In this document: piece after piece, positions 1 through 9,119 of the stretch
Position numbering within the stretch: position 1 is the first letter of the stretch
How the letters are laid out: every line of letters begins with the position of its first letter
The notes under the pieces: generated by a model
Told to the model about the DNA's origin: nothing
The model's database searches: none
The model's input: the letters and a program-made list of their open reading frames with translations, nothing else
Source of the DNA: Cryptosporangium aurantiacum
GTDB taxonomy: Bacteria > Actinomycetota > Actinomycetes > Mycobacteriales > Cryptosporangiaceae
Reading direction: 5' to 3'
NCBI RefSeq assembly: GCF_900143005.1
Contig: NZ_FRCS01000003.1
Coordinates: 558,001-622,000, forward strand
DNA: 64,000 bases
Made by a program: the position numbers and the translations under genes

Positions 1-762
1 GACGGTCGCAACGTCGCCATCCCGTATCAAGACCGGCCGAACCGAGCCCGCCGTATCCGTTCCTGGCCCGTGGTCGAACGCGACGAGGTGCTATTCCTGT
101 GGCACGACGCCCAGGGCCGAGCGCCGTACTTCGAGGTACCCGATCTGACCACCGACGTCTCGCCGGACCTGACCGGGTTGACGCTCCAGCCGGCGCTCCC
201 GGACGGCGTCTCGCACTATCCGGGCATGCGGGTACACCCTCAGTTCGTCGTCGAGAACGCCGTTGACGTGCACCACTTCCAATTCGTGCACGGAACCGGC
301 CGTAGCCCCGTGATCCTGCGCGAGGAGGTCACCGAGACGACCTGGCACTCGGTGGCGGGGTTCGGACGCCGGTGGGCCGACGGCGTCGACCGGCCGGGCG
401 ACCGTCGCAGCACGATCACTATCCACTGGGTCGGGATCGGTTTCGCATACAACGCGGAGCACACGCCGGACGGCTGACGCGTGGTCCTGATCGCGACCAC
501 GCCCGTCGACGACGAGTCGACCGAGGTGTTCGGCACCTACTGGCTGGAGGACGCCCCGGGACAGCGGTCGGCCGACCGGACCCGGCGGCTGGAGGAGATC
601 AAACGCGCACTCCCCCAGGATCTCGAGATCTGGAATCACCAGATCTACCTCGACCCGCCGGCGCTGGCGACGTCCGAGGGGGCCGGCTTCCGTCGGTTGC
701 GTCGCTGGGCGAGCAGTTTCTATCCGGACGCGCCACCCTCCGCCGCCGCTCGCAGGGCCTGA
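1..762 (+). pseudogene. KshA-like Rieske oxygenase, 3' part, interrupted by in-frame TGA
   Basis: The frame is open from base 1, so the start and the Rieske [2Fe-2S] domain lie outside the window. The visible part is the catalytic domain of a KshA-type (3-ketosteroid 9-alpha-hydroxylase oxygenase) protein: NAVDVHHFQFVHGT has the D-x2-H-x4-H spacing of the mononuclear iron site. A TGA at 475-477 stops the frame, yet the same frame continues at once with VVLIATTPVDDESTEVFGTYW-type residues expected of the family and runs to TGA at 760-762. Reading through it restores a normal C-terminus, so I read this as one gene broken by a nonsense change (CGA to TGA would suffice). A sequencing error is the alternative. 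The family assignment is good; steroid specificity is inferred. Confidence 0.75.
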
Positions 763-813
763 TGCGGTGTCAGGTGGTCGGCCGGGGAAGCCCCGGTCGA
801 CCACCCGGTTCAG

Positions 814-1392
814 CTAGCGCCAGTCGTCGAGCAGCTCGTCCGTCGTGGTGATCCGGGCGAGCATGCGCATCGTATTGGCCAGGACGGCCTCCCCGTAGGC
901 GGCGGGGGTCCCGGCGACCGCGTCCCGCGGCACGACGACCGTGAAACCGTCGTGGCAGGCCTCCGCGGCGGCCATCGGCAGCGCCAGGTTCAGTGAGACG
1001 CCGGTCAGGACGATCGTGTCGATATCGAGGCCGCGCAGCACCGGAAGCAGCTCGGTCCGCCACGTCGGAGAGAGCCCGTGCCTGCGGGGTAACACCAGAT
1101 CGTCGGCGTGACTCAGCTCGGGCACCACGGCCACCGCGGGGTGACCCGGTGCCCAGTCGGCGGTCGCCGGTGCCAACCGTCGCCAGATCGGGGCCGTGCC
1201 GGTCGGTGCGCCGAGCAGACCGCCGAACGTGGCGTGAACGACCCGGATTCCCGCCGCGCGCGCCCCGTCGGCCAAGCGCACGATGTTCTTCACCAGTGGA
1301 GCGGCGTCGGACCCGAGCGCCGGCAGGACGGAGTGCTCGCCGAGCACTCCGTCCTGGCACTCCACGCAGACGACCGCGGTGCGAACCGCCAC
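814..1392 (-). CDS. isochorismatase-fold cysteine hydrolase, catalytic residues replaced
   Basis: This 192-residue protein has the length and fold pattern of the isochorismatase/nicotinamidase family. The family uses an Asp-Lys-Cys triad. Here the N-terminal V-D-x-Q motif reads VECQD (Glu for Asp), the Lys position falls in PRRHGLS (Arg), and the nucleophile region reads GVSLNLALP where Cys is expected (GxxTNVCVE-like). The enzyme is therefore probably inactive or has another role. The GTG start (1390-1392) overlaps the TAG stop of the upstream amidohydrolase by one base, so the two are translationally coupled. Fold confidence is high; function is unknown. Confidence 0.8.
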   Translation of the reverse strand: MAVRTAVVCVECQDGVLGEHSVLPALGSDAAPLVKNIVRLADGARAAGIRVVHATFGGLLGAPTGTAPIWRRLAPATADWAPGHPAVAVVPELSHADDLVLPRRHGLSPTWRTELLPVLRGLDIDTIVLTGVSLNLALPMAAAEACHDGFTVVVPRDAVAGTPAAYGEAVLANTMRMLARITTTDELLDDWR

Positions 1393-2558
1393 TACCGGGG
1401 GAAGCGGAGCATGGTCCGCGCGTTGGTCTCGGTGATCTTGGTGACCTCGTCGTCGGGGACCTCGGCCAGCACCTCGGCTGCCCGCTTGCGGCTGTTGGGC
1501 CAGTTGGAGTCCGAGTGCGGATAGTCGATCTCGAGCATGATCCGGTCGATACCGACGTCGTGGCGGTTGCGCACGCCGAACTCGTCATCGATGAAGCAGC
1601 CCCAGAAGTGCTTGCGGAACAGGTCCGAGGGCCGCGTATCGAAGTCGATCGACTGGTAGTAGCGGTGGCGCTCCCACACGAAGTCGGCTCGCTCGAGGAT
1701 GTACGGAATCCATCCGATGCCGCCCTCCGCCAGCGAGAACTGGAGCTTCGGGTGGCGCTGCAGCACTCCGGAGAACATCAGATCGGTCGCGCTCCACATC
1801 AGAGTGGTGGAGAAGATCGTGATCGCGACCGCGAACGGCGCGTCCGGCATCACCATCTCGCCGGGGATCGCGCGGGTCGCCGCGAAGGAGAAGCCCGGAA
1901 CGAAGGATCCGGAGCCGAAGTGCAGCGAGAGAACCGTGCCGGTCTCTTCGCACGCCTCCCAGACCGGCTCCCAGTGCGCGTTGTGGAAGCTCGGCAGGCC
2001 GAGCGGCACCGGGCTGTCCGGGAAGGACACCGTGCGCGCGCCCATCGCCGCGGTGCGACGGATCTCGGCGGCGGCCAGCTCGGCGTCCCAGGTCGGCACG
2101 ATCGCCAGCGGGATCAACCGATCGGGCGCGGTCGCGCACCACTCCTGGATGTGGAAGTCGTTCCAGGCCTGGACGCACAGCAACGCGAGGTCCTTGTCCT
2201 GCGCACGCTGGAATACTCCCCCGCCGAAGCCGGGGAACGAAGGGAAACACATCGCGGCCTGGATACCGTCGAGGTCCATGTCCTTGACGCGGGCCGCCGG
2301 GTCGTAGCAGCCGGGAATCATGTCCTCGTACCGCACCGGGTCCATGCCCCACTGCTCCGGGGGTTTGCCCGCCACCGCGTTGAGGCCGATGGTCGGGAAC
2401 ACCACGCCGTCATAGAGCCAGACGTGATTCCCGTCGGCCTCGATGATCTGCGGTCCGCGCTCGCGATACGCCGCGGGTAAGCGGTCCTGCCAGACTCGCG
2501 GGTGCTCGATCAGATGGTCGTCCACCGAAACGATCTGGTGGTGATCCTGCAACGGCAT
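1392..2558 (-). CDS. amidohydrolase 2 family metal-dependent hydrolase
   Basis: A 388-residue TIM-barrel hydrolase of the amidohydrolase 2 group (COG2159). Visible landmarks are the N-terminal VSVDDHLIEHP metal-binding stretch, an internal LHFGSGS and a C-terminal DYPHSDSNWP, the usual metal/acid residues. Related actinobacterial proteins sit in aromatic or steroid degradation loci and act as decarboxylases or hydrolases; the substrate cannot be read from sequence. It is first in a two-gene operon with the isochorismatase-like protein (stop and start overlap). It diverges from the patatin gene across a 209-bp intergenic region. Confidence 0.85.
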   Translation of the reverse strand: MPLQDHHQIVSVDDHLIEHPRVWQDRLPAAYRERGPQIIEADGNHVWLYDGVVFPTIGLNAVAGKPPEQWGMDPVRYEDMIPGCYDPAARVKDMDLDGIQAAMCFPSFPGFGGGVFQRAQDKDLALLCVQAWNDFHIQEWCATAPDRLIPLAIVPTWDAELAAAEIRRTAAMGARTVSFPDSPVPLGLPSFHNAHWEPVWEACEETGTVLSLHFGSGSFVPGFSFAATRAIPGEMVMPDAPFAVAITIFSTTLMWSATDLMFSGVLQRHPKLQFSLAEGGIGWIPYILERADFVWERHRYYQSIDFDTRPSDLFRKHFWGCFIDDEFGVRNRHDVGIDRIMLEIDYPHSDSNWPNSRKRAAEVLAEVPDDEVTKITETNARTMLRFPR

Positions 2559-2767
2559 GGCGCCTCCTCGTCGATGTGACGCGCTTCACCGCACGCTACC
2601 GCGACTTGACGCTTTCGTTAACATCCCCGTTTGCAGACTCAATCGGTACAGCCACTCGGACAAACCCCTATTTATCCCGTCTGAGGGAATGAACTAGGCT
2701 CTAGCCGGCCAGCGAACGACCCGGTCGTCTGACGCTGAAGTCAATCGGTGTACGAAGGGAAACCCCC

Positions 2768-3619
2768 ATGAAGCGCGCCCTCGTTCTGGCCGGTGGCGGT
2801 GTCGCCGGTATCGCCTGGGAACTCGGAGTTCTCCACGGCATCCAGGAGACCGATCCGAAGCTGGCGGACCAGCTGCTCGCCGCGGATCTCCTGCTCGGCA
2901 CGTCCGCGGGCGCGACCGTCGCCGCGCAGATCGCCGGCGGCACCTCCCTCGCGGAGCTCTACGCCGCGCAGCTGAACGAGGCGTCCGCGGAGATCGAGGT
3001 GGATCTCGACCTCGCCGACCTGATGGCCCGCTTCATCGCCGCCACGACCGCGGCCACCTCCCTTACCGACCTGCGGCAGCGCGTGGGGACACTCGCCCTC
3101 GCCACCGAGACTGTCGAGGAGAGCGTGCGGCGAACCGCCATCGCCGCACGGCTGCCCGTCGCCACCTGGGCCGATCGAGCGCTGCTCATCCCGGCCATCG
3201 ACGCGGAGACCGGCGAGATGACCGTCTTCACACGCGACTCGGGCGTCGGACTCGTCGACGCGGTGGCCGCGAGCTGCGCGGTCCCGGGCGTGTGGCCCCC
3301 GGTGACCATCAACGGCCGCCGCTACTACGACGGCGGTATTCCGTCGGCCACCAATACCGATCTCGCCACCGGACAGGACCGGATCCTCATCCTCAGTCCT
3401 TCACTGCCCGGAACGCCGGCGCCGTGGGGCAGCCTCGACGAGGAGATCAACCAGCTGAAGCCGGCTCAGGTCCAGGTCGTCCACGCCGACGCGGACTCCG
3501 CGGCGGCGTTCGGCCCGAACCCGCTGTCGCCGACGACGCGCGGACCGGCTGCCCGGGCCGGCCGGGTCGTCGGATCCGCGAACGCCGAGCGGATCTCCCG
3601 ATTCTGGAACGCGGCCTAA
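2768..3619 (+). CDS. patatin-like phospholipase / lipid acyl hydrolase
   Basis: A 283-residue patatin-family protein with all catalytic elements: the N-terminal glycine-rich oxyanion loop LAGGGVAGIAWELG, the nucleophile elbow GTSAG near residue 44, and the catalytic Asp in YYDGG near residue 195. Such enzymes cleave acyl esters of lipids through a Ser-Asp dyad. There is no signal peptide, so it is likely cytoplasmic. An AAGGGAAA ribosome-binding site precedes the ATG. It converges on the TetR gene with only 4 bp between the stops. Confidence 0.9.
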   Translation: MKRALVLAGGGVAGIAWELGVLHGIQETDPKLADQLLAADLLLGTSAGATVAAQIAGGTSLAELYAAQLNEASAEIEVDLDLADLMARFIAATTAATSLTDLRQRVGTLALATETVEESVRRTAIAARLPVATWADRALLIPAIDAETGEMTVFTRDSGVGLVDAVAASCAVPGVWPPVTINGRRYYDGGIPSATNTDLATGQDRILILSPSLPGTPAPWGSLDEEINQLKPAQVQVVHADADSAAAFGPNPLSPTTRGPAARAGRVVGSANAERISRFWNAA

Positions 3620-3623
3620 CGTC

Positions 3624-4226
3624 CTAACCGCGAACGGTGAGCGTGTGCAGTGTCAGGGCGATCAGCCCGCTTTTCATCTCCGAGACGCCACCGGGCTGAG
3701 TATGCGGCGCGTACGTGCTCCGGCCGAAGATCGCGCTGACGAAGACCTCGGCGACCAAGGCGAGCGAGTCGTCCGACCGAATCTCGCCCCGCGCGCGGGC
3801 GTCGACCAAGGCGTCCTCGATCACCGCCATGCTCTGGTCGATCACGTCCCGCTTGAACACGGCATACAGCTCGGGATAGGCGGAGAGTTCGGCCGCGCAG
3901 CGCGCCAGCACGGACCGGCGCGGTTCGGCGAGCACGTCCGCGATCTGGTCGAACAGCATCGCCAGGTCGCCGTCGAGCGTGCCGGTGCGGGGCGGGGCCA
4001 TGCCGACGGAGAGCGACGCGAGACCGGCCATGATCAGGTCGTCGCGGTCCGGCCAGCGGCTGTAGATGCTGCGCTTGGCCACCCGCGCTCGCACCGCGAC
4101 CGAGTTCAGGCTGAACGTCGCGACTCCCGCCTCGGCCAGCTCCTCCACCGCAGCCCGGACGATGCGATCGTCCACCGCGAGGTCGCGCGGGCGTCCACGC
4201 GATCCGCTGCCCGGGTGCGCCGTCAT
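3624..4226 (-). CDS. TetR family repressor
   Basis: 200 residues with an N-terminal helix-turn-helix (about 18-62; FSLNSVAVRARVAKRSIYSRWPDR is the recognition part) and a helical C-terminal ligand domain. It is divergent from the SDR gene, with a 217-bp spacer holding two related palindromes (ACCG-N3-CGGT), one only 19 bp from its start, so it probably represses itself and the SDR-MDR genes. The ligand is unknown. Confidence 0.9.
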   Translation of the reverse strand: MTAHPGSGSRGRPRDLAVDDRIVRAAVEELAEAGVATFSLNSVAVRARVAKRSIYSRWPDRDDLIMAGLASLSVGMAPPRTGTLDGDLAMLFDQIADVLAEPRRSVLARCAAELSAYPELYAVFKRDVIDQSMAVIEDALVDARARGEIRSDDSLALVAEVFVSAIFGRSTYAPHTQPGGVSEMKSGLIALTLHTLTVRG

Positions 4227-4244
4227 GGGCCGAGGATATACGTC

Positions 4245-4306
4245 ACCGGGCCGGTTGCATAAAGCGGCGAGACGGGGTTATCGTCGATTAACGTCACCGA
4301 AACGGT
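4245..4306. promoter_or_regulatory. twin TetR-type operator in divergent promoter
   Basis: Two short palindromes, ACCGGGCCGGT at 4245-4255 and ACCGAAACGGT at 4296-4306, lie 51 bp apart centre to centre. Each sits inside a longer direct repeat (4240-4263 and 4291-4314) that matches at 20 of 24 positions and ends in GCATAAA. The position between the divergent TetR and SDR genes makes these the likely binding sites of that regulator (inference). Confidence 0.6.
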
Positions 4307-4443
4307 CGCATAAATGGATACCCGCAGCTCAGGAGCGTTCTCCGGCGACGCGGGGCCGACGATCGGGGACGGACGGACCCGCCAGTCGACGGATCCGAGA
4401 TACGCCGACGGTCCGTCCGTCGACTCTCGAGAAAGAGAACGCC

Positions 4444-5190
4444 ATGACATTCGACGGTGCGGGTGTAGTGGTGACCGGCGCAGGTGCCGGCATCGGTCAG
4501 GCGACGGCGATCCACCTGGCGTCGCTCGGCGCGAAGGTTGTCGTCTCGGACGTGAGCGAGGACGGCGGGGAGCAGACCGTCGAGACGATTCGTGCCGCCG
4601 GCGGTGCGGCGACCTTCGTGCAGGCGGACGTCTCGAACGCCGACAGCGTCGACGAGTTGATCGCCCGCTCGGTGGAGTACCTCGGCGGCCTCGACCTCGC
4701 GGTGAACAACGCCGGTATCGGTCACCAGCCGGGCGACCTGCACGAGATGCCGATCGAGACCTGGGACCAGGTGATGGGCATCGACCTGCGCGGAACGTTC
4801 CTCTGCCTGCGGGCCGAGCTGACGGTCATGGTCGACGCGGGCCACGGCAGCATCGTCAACATGGCGTCGAACGCCGGGGTGAAGAACGCTCCGTTCATGG
4901 CCGCGTACACCGCCGCCAAGCACGGCGTCGTCGGCCTGACGAAGAACGCGGCGCTGCAGTACGCCCGCCGCAACATTCGCGTCAACGCGGTCTGCCCGGG
5001 CACCATCCTCACGCCCGGCCTAGCGGCCTTCCCCGAGGAGAACCAGCGCGAGTGGGCCGAGCTGATTCCGCTCGGCCGCCTCGGCACGCCGGAGGAGGTC
5101 GCCCAGGCGGTGGCCTACCTGCTGTCCGACCAGGCCGCCTTCATCACCGGCGTCGGCCTGCTCATCGACGGCGGCCTGATGTTCGACTGA
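4444..5190 (+). CDS. short-chain dehydrogenase/reductase (SDR)
   Basis: A 248-residue classical SDR oxidoreductase. It shows the TGAGAGIG dinucleotide-binding motif (residues about 11-18), NNAG, the catalytic Ser in NMASNAG, and YTAAK as the Tyr-x3-Lys pair. The acidic residue after beta-2 (SDV) suggests NAD(H) preference. The frame is open far upstream, but the ATG at 4444, preceded by GAGAAAGAGAAC and matching the family's N-terminus, is the real start. It is followed 67 bp later by the MDR gene and probably shares its promoter and TetR control. Confidence 0.9.
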   Translation: MTFDGAGVVVTGAGAGIGQATAIHLASLGAKVVVSDVSEDGGEQTVETIRAAGGAATFVQADVSNADSVDELIARSVEYLGGLDLAVNNAGIGHQPGDLHEMPIETWDQVMGIDLRGTFLCLRAELTVMVDAGHGSIVNMASNAGVKNAPFMAAYTAAKHGVVGLTKNAALQYARRNIRVNAVCPGTILTPGLAAFPEENQREWAELIPLGRLGTPEEVAQAVAYLLSDQAAFITGVGLLIDGGLMFD

Positions 5191-5257
5191 CCAGGTTTCG
5201 CCGACGGTCGACTCCGGTCGCCGGCCCCGGTCCGCCGACATCGAGTGAAGGAGACCC

Positions 5258-6208
5258 ATGCGTGCGCTCGTGTTCGACCAGTACGGCCCACCGGACGTAC
5301 TGCACATCGCCGACGCCCCGGAGCCGCACGCAGGCCCCGGACAGGTCCGGATCGCCGTGCGTGCGGCCGGCGTCAACCCGGTCGACTGGAAGATCCGCAG
5401 CGGTGCGTCCGCAGCGTTCCACCAGATCGTGTTCCCCCACATCCCCGGTTTCGACGCCGCGGGCATCGTCGACGAGGTCGGTGCCGACGTGGCGGACGTC
5501 CGGGTTGGCGACGAGGTCTTCGGCTCCACCGCGACCGGCGCCTCGGCCGAGTACGCGGTGATGGCCGCCTACGCGCACAAGCCCGCCGAGCTGTCCTGGG
5601 CGGACGCGGCCGCCCTCCCCTCTGCCGTCGAGACCGGACTCCGCGCCGTCGACCTCCTGGCCGTCTCCGCCGGCGAGACCCTGGTGGTCAACGGGGCGGC
5701 GGGTGGCGTCGGCCTGTCCGCGGCGCAGTTCGCGCTCGCCCGTGGGGCGTTCGTCATCGGCACCGCGAGCGAGGCCAACCAGGGTTTCGTCCGCAGTCTC
5801 GGGATCACTCCGGTCCCCTACGGTGACGGGCTGGCCGACCGGGTGCGTACTCTCGCTCGTCGTGTCGATCGAGCCCTGGACGCCGCCGGTCACGGAGCAC
5901 TCCCCGACCTGATCGCGCTCACCGGCGAGGCCGCTCGGGTGATCACCGTCGCCGACGGCCCCGGGGCCGCCGTTCTCGGCGTCCGTTTCACCACCGGCGC
6001 CGAGCGGCGCTACTGGGAAGCCTTCGACCTCGCCGTCACCCTGCACGACGCCGGGCAGTTCACGCTGCCCGTCGCCCAGACGTTCGCGCTGCCCGACGCG
6101 GCCGAGGCGCACCGGCGCAGCGAATCCGGCCACACCCGCGGCAAGCTCGTGATCTTGCTGCGGTCTGCCGACCCAGAAATGAATACACGAAGTCAGAATG
6201 ATGGCTAA
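5258..6208 (+). CDS. NADPH:quinone oxidoreductase-like MDR protein
   Basis: 316 residues of the zinc-free branch of the medium-chain dehydrogenase family. The N-terminal catalytic domain has the family signature VNPVDWKIRSG, and the Rossmann domain has NGAAGGVGLSAAQFA (about residues 145-160). The Cys/His zinc ligands are absent, as in quinone oxidoreductases. GAAGGAG precedes the ATG at good spacing. It sits downstream of the SDR and likely works with it on a carbonyl or enone substrate, which is inference. Confidence 0.85.
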   Translation: MRALVFDQYGPPDVLHIADAPEPHAGPGQVRIAVRAAGVNPVDWKIRSGASAAFHQIVFPHIPGFDAAGIVDEVGADVADVRVGDEVFGSTATGASAEYAVMAAYAHKPAELSWADAAALPSAVETGLRAVDLLAVSAGETLVVNGAAGGVGLSAAQFALARGAFVIGTASEANQGFVRSLGITPVPYGDGLADRVRTLARRVDRALDAAGHGALPDLIALTGEAARVITVADGPGAAVLGVRFTTGAERRYWEAFDLAVTLHDAGQFTLPVAQTFALPDAAEAHRRSESGHTRGKLVILLRSADPEMNTRSQNDG

Positions 6209-6357
6209 CGTGTCCTCCGTCACATCGCTATTCCGCTGCTTCGACCGCTCGATGTCGCAGACACGGCGTCAGTAAGACCTTCAGACGCTAAGTCTCCGGT
6301 CCCGTCGCTCCGCCTCAGCCGACGCCTGCGGTCTCCGGAATCGAGGAAAGGACGCTC

Positions 6358-8436
6358 GTGAACACGACGGATGCGCTCAACGTCGAGACGTACCAGGGTC
6401 GGGACGGGTACTTCGGTCCGCCCTACATCGACCAGGACGAGTGGATGGAGAAGCCGATCCCGCACCGCCGCGTGCACGGAGGCTTCGCCGACACCGACAC
6501 CCGATTCACGTGCTACTTCCCCACCGAAGACGTCTATCATGGACGATTAATCCAGCCAATGGAGGGCGCGCACGCGGGCCACGAGGACGCGTTCGGCGGC
6601 CCGATGGGCCAGTTGCTGGGCGGGCTGGAACTCACGGCCCGGCTGGGCGGCTACATGGTCGAGTCGAACGCGGGCCACATCGGCGACGACGTCGACCACC
6701 GGGCCGGCGACGACCCCACGCTCTACGGGCACCGGTCGCACGCCGAGGCCGCCCACGTCTCCAAGCACCTGGCCGAGCAGGTCTATGGGCGGCGCCCGCA
6801 CCACGCGTATGTCTGGGGCGGCAGCGGCGGCGGGCGTCGATCGCCGTTGTGCCTGGAGAACGCCCCGGACGTGTACGACGGGGCACTGCCGTTCATGGGC
6901 GGTGGTGAGATTGCCGAACACGGCACCACCGCGCTGATGAAAGGCGCCCAGGTGATGGCGTTCGCATCGATGTTCAACGTCCAGCGCCTGCTCCGGCGGG
7001 AGATGGGCAGCGTCATTGACGCGATGCGTCCCGGCGGCAGCGGCGATCCCTACGCCGGGCTGGACACGCATCAGCGCGAGGAACTGGCCAACCTCTACCG
7101 GCTGGGGTATCCGCGCGGAGACGAGTTCATGATCTTCTCGCCGATGGGGCAGATCTGGTTGTGGTCGTCGATCGCCGACCGGCTGGCCGAACAGGACAGT
7201 GACTACTTCACCGCCTTCTGGAACCGGCCCGGCTACGTCGGGCACGATCAGCCGGATGCAGTCGCCGCCGACCTCATCGACACCCGGGCCACCGTCACCC
7301 GGATCGTGACGCCGAGAATCCTGCTGGAGGACAGCGCTTACGCCGGCCCAGAGTTCGCCGGGATGCGGGTGATGGCCGGTCTGACGGCCGCCGGGCCCGA
7401 CTTCCCGATCGCCATCGAGGTCGAGGGGGCCGGCTCGGGATACCGGCTCGGCGTCGGGATCACGATCCTCACCGGCGAGGCGACGGGACGACAGCTCTAC
7501 TGCACCGGCCACGTGGGTGGCCTGCTCCAGGGCGACGGTGTGGCCGAAGCCAACCTGCAGCGATTCACCGGCGTCCGCGTCGGGGACGAGGTCGCGCTGG
7601 ACAACCGGAAGTTCCTGGCCTTCTGCTACTACTACCGCCACCACCTGATGGACGACTCCAGCTTCGACTTCCTCCGCCTCGATGGCGTCCCGATCTACCC
7701 GCAGCACACCGTGCCGACGATGTCTCCGCTGATGGGCGTCGCCTATTCGGGCCAGTACGAAGGCAAGCTGCTCTGGGTGCACCACACCCACGACGCTTCG
7801 CTCTGGCCGCCGCAGGGCACGATTTACGAAACCGCCGTCCGTCGCGCCCAGGGGGCGGAGGGGGCGGCGACGAAATTCCGGCTGCGCTGGACCGAGAACG
7901 CCGAGCACGTCCCGCCGCAGTACGCGCCATCGGCTCCGGATCGCGCGACCACGACCTGGCTGATCGACTACTTGCCCGTGATCGAGCAAAGCCTCGTCGA
8001 TCTCATCGCGTGGGTGGAGAACGGCGTCGAGCCGGTCGGCACCCGGTACGGCTACCACGACGGCAAGGTGAGCCTCCCGACCGCCGCTGCGGAACGTGGC
8101 GGCATCCAGCCGGTCGTGGCGGTGACGGCGAACGGCGCGATCCGGGCCGAAATCGCCGCCGGGGACGCGGTGCGCCTGACCGCCACCGTGGAAGTGCCGC
8201 CGAACGCCGGCACGCTCGTCGCACTCGATTGGGATTTCGAGGGCACCGGCGAGTTCCCGCTCCACCACGACCTCGAACCTGGGCAAACGGCGGCCGAGGT
8301 CACGACCGTCCACACGTATCCCCGCCCCGGCACCTATTACGCCACCGCCCGCGTCGCCTCGCACCGGAACGGCGACACGAGCGACCCCTACCGTCGCATC
8401 CCGAACCTTGCCTCGGCGCGGATCGTCGTTCGCTGA
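6358..8436 (+). CDS. tannase-like alpha/beta hydrolase with C-terminal PKD domain
   Basis: A 692-residue protein starting at GTG with GAGGAAAGG upstream. The N-terminal half carries a nucleophile elbow WGGSGGGRR (about residue 155), the pattern of tannase/feruloyl-esterase relatives. The last 110 residues form an Ig-like PKD domain (LDWDFEGTGEF ... HTYPRPGTYYATARV). I see no convincing signal peptide despite the PKD domain, which is usually extracellular. It may act on phenolic or bulky esters; the substrate is unknown. It is the last gene before an IS-scarred stretch. Confidence 0.7.
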   Translation: MNTTDALNVETYQGRDGYFGPPYIDQDEWMEKPIPHRRVHGGFADTDTRFTCYFPTEDVYHGRLIQPMEGAHAGHEDAFGGPMGQLLGGLELTARLGGYMVESNAGHIGDDVDHRAGDDPTLYGHRSHAEAAHVSKHLAEQVYGRRPHHAYVWGGSGGGRRSPLCLENAPDVYDGALPFMGGGEIAEHGTTALMKGAQVMAFASMFNVQRLLRREMGSVIDAMRPGGSGDPYAGLDTHQREELANLYRLGYPRGDEFMIFSPMGQIWLWSSIADRLAEQDSDYFTAFWNRPGYVGHDQPDAVAADLIDTRATVTRIVTPRILLEDSAYAGPEFAGMRVMAGLTAAGPDFPIAIEVEGAGSGYRLGVGITILTGEATGRQLYCTGHVGGLLQGDGVAEANLQRFTGVRVGDEVALDNRKFLAFCYYYRHHLMDDSSFDFLRLDGVPIYPQHTVPTMSPLMGVAYSGQYEGKLLWVHHTHDASLWPPQGTIYETAVRRAQGAEGAATKFRLRWTENAEHVPPQYAPSAPDRATTTWLIDYLPVIEQSLVDLIAWVENGVEPVGTRYGYHDGKVSLPTAAAERGGIQPVVAVTANGAIRAEIAAGDAVRLTATVEVPPNAGTLVALDWDFEGTGEFPLHHDLEPGQTAAEVTTVHTYPRPGTYYATARVASHRNGDTSDPYRRIPNLASARIVVR

Positions 8437-8584
8437 TCCACGCCTCGACGGGTGCCCCCAGCCCGGCGCGAGCACGACCGACGCCTGGGCGTCGATCACG
8501 CCGCGTTCGCGACAGCCGACCGTACTTGAGCGCGTCCGCGCCGCCGCTCGAAGAGTCGGATGCCTCGCCCGAATGTGGTGGATC

Positions 8585-8824
8585 CGTCGATGGCCGGCGG
8601 TCGAGCTCGGCCGCAAAGAAGGCCGACGCGGCCTTCAGGATCTCGTTGGGCCGCCGTAGTTCGGCGTTCTCCCGCCGCAGCCGCTTGAGCTCCGCCAACT
8701 CATCGCTGGTCGTGCCCGGTCGTTGGCCGTCGTCGACCTGGGCTTGGCGGACCCATTCACGGACGGTCTCGGTGGTGGTGATCCCGAGTTTCTGCGCGAC
8801 CGCCCGCATCGCGGCAAACTCAGT
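8585..8824 (-). pseudogene. IS3-family transposase OrfA remnant
   Basis: About 80 residues read as the C-terminal part of an IS3 OrfA (small helix-turn-helix/leucine-zipper subunit): VREWVRQAQVDDGQRPG, then ELKRLRRENAELRRPNEI, then a FFAAELDRR end. The N-terminal helix-turn-helix start is missing or degraded and no OrfB integrase (DDE) follows, so it is a dead fragment. It marks a past insertion between the tannase-like gene and the LacI regulon. Confidence 0.75.
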
Positions 8825-9119
8825 CGTCCGCGATCGTGCGCGCCATCGACCGGCCACCGGGTCGGTGTCGGCCTTGGCCAGGTCGACGGTGGTGCGCAGG
8901 GTGACCGCGGGAAGGAACGCGGCGGCCACGACGCCGACCTGCGTCATCCCCGCAGCATCTCACCCCGCGTACTGGCCCCGGCCTTCCTCGCGGGCCTTCG
9001 GCTCGGGACACAGCTCTGGCTCAAGGAGTCCGGCGATCTCACCATCGTCGGCAGCGTCGAACAGGTCCTCGACCAGGTCAGTTCACGCTTCGAGTAAGCC
9101 GCCGCCACGCCCCCAAGTA
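8825..9119. other. intergenic debris, possible regulator tail
   Basis: No intact gene. On the plus strand the last about 45 codons to TAA near 9097 (APAFLAGLRLGTQLWLKESG...) resemble the C-terminal helices of a TetR-family protein, which suggests a truncated regulator next to the IS3 fragment. The evidence is weak. Confidence 0.3.

Noticed and set aside
6547-8616. A 689-codon open frame on the minus strand opposite the tannase-like gene
   Set aside because: It is a shadow frame typical of high-GC DNA; the plus frame has catalytic motifs, a start and a PKD domain.
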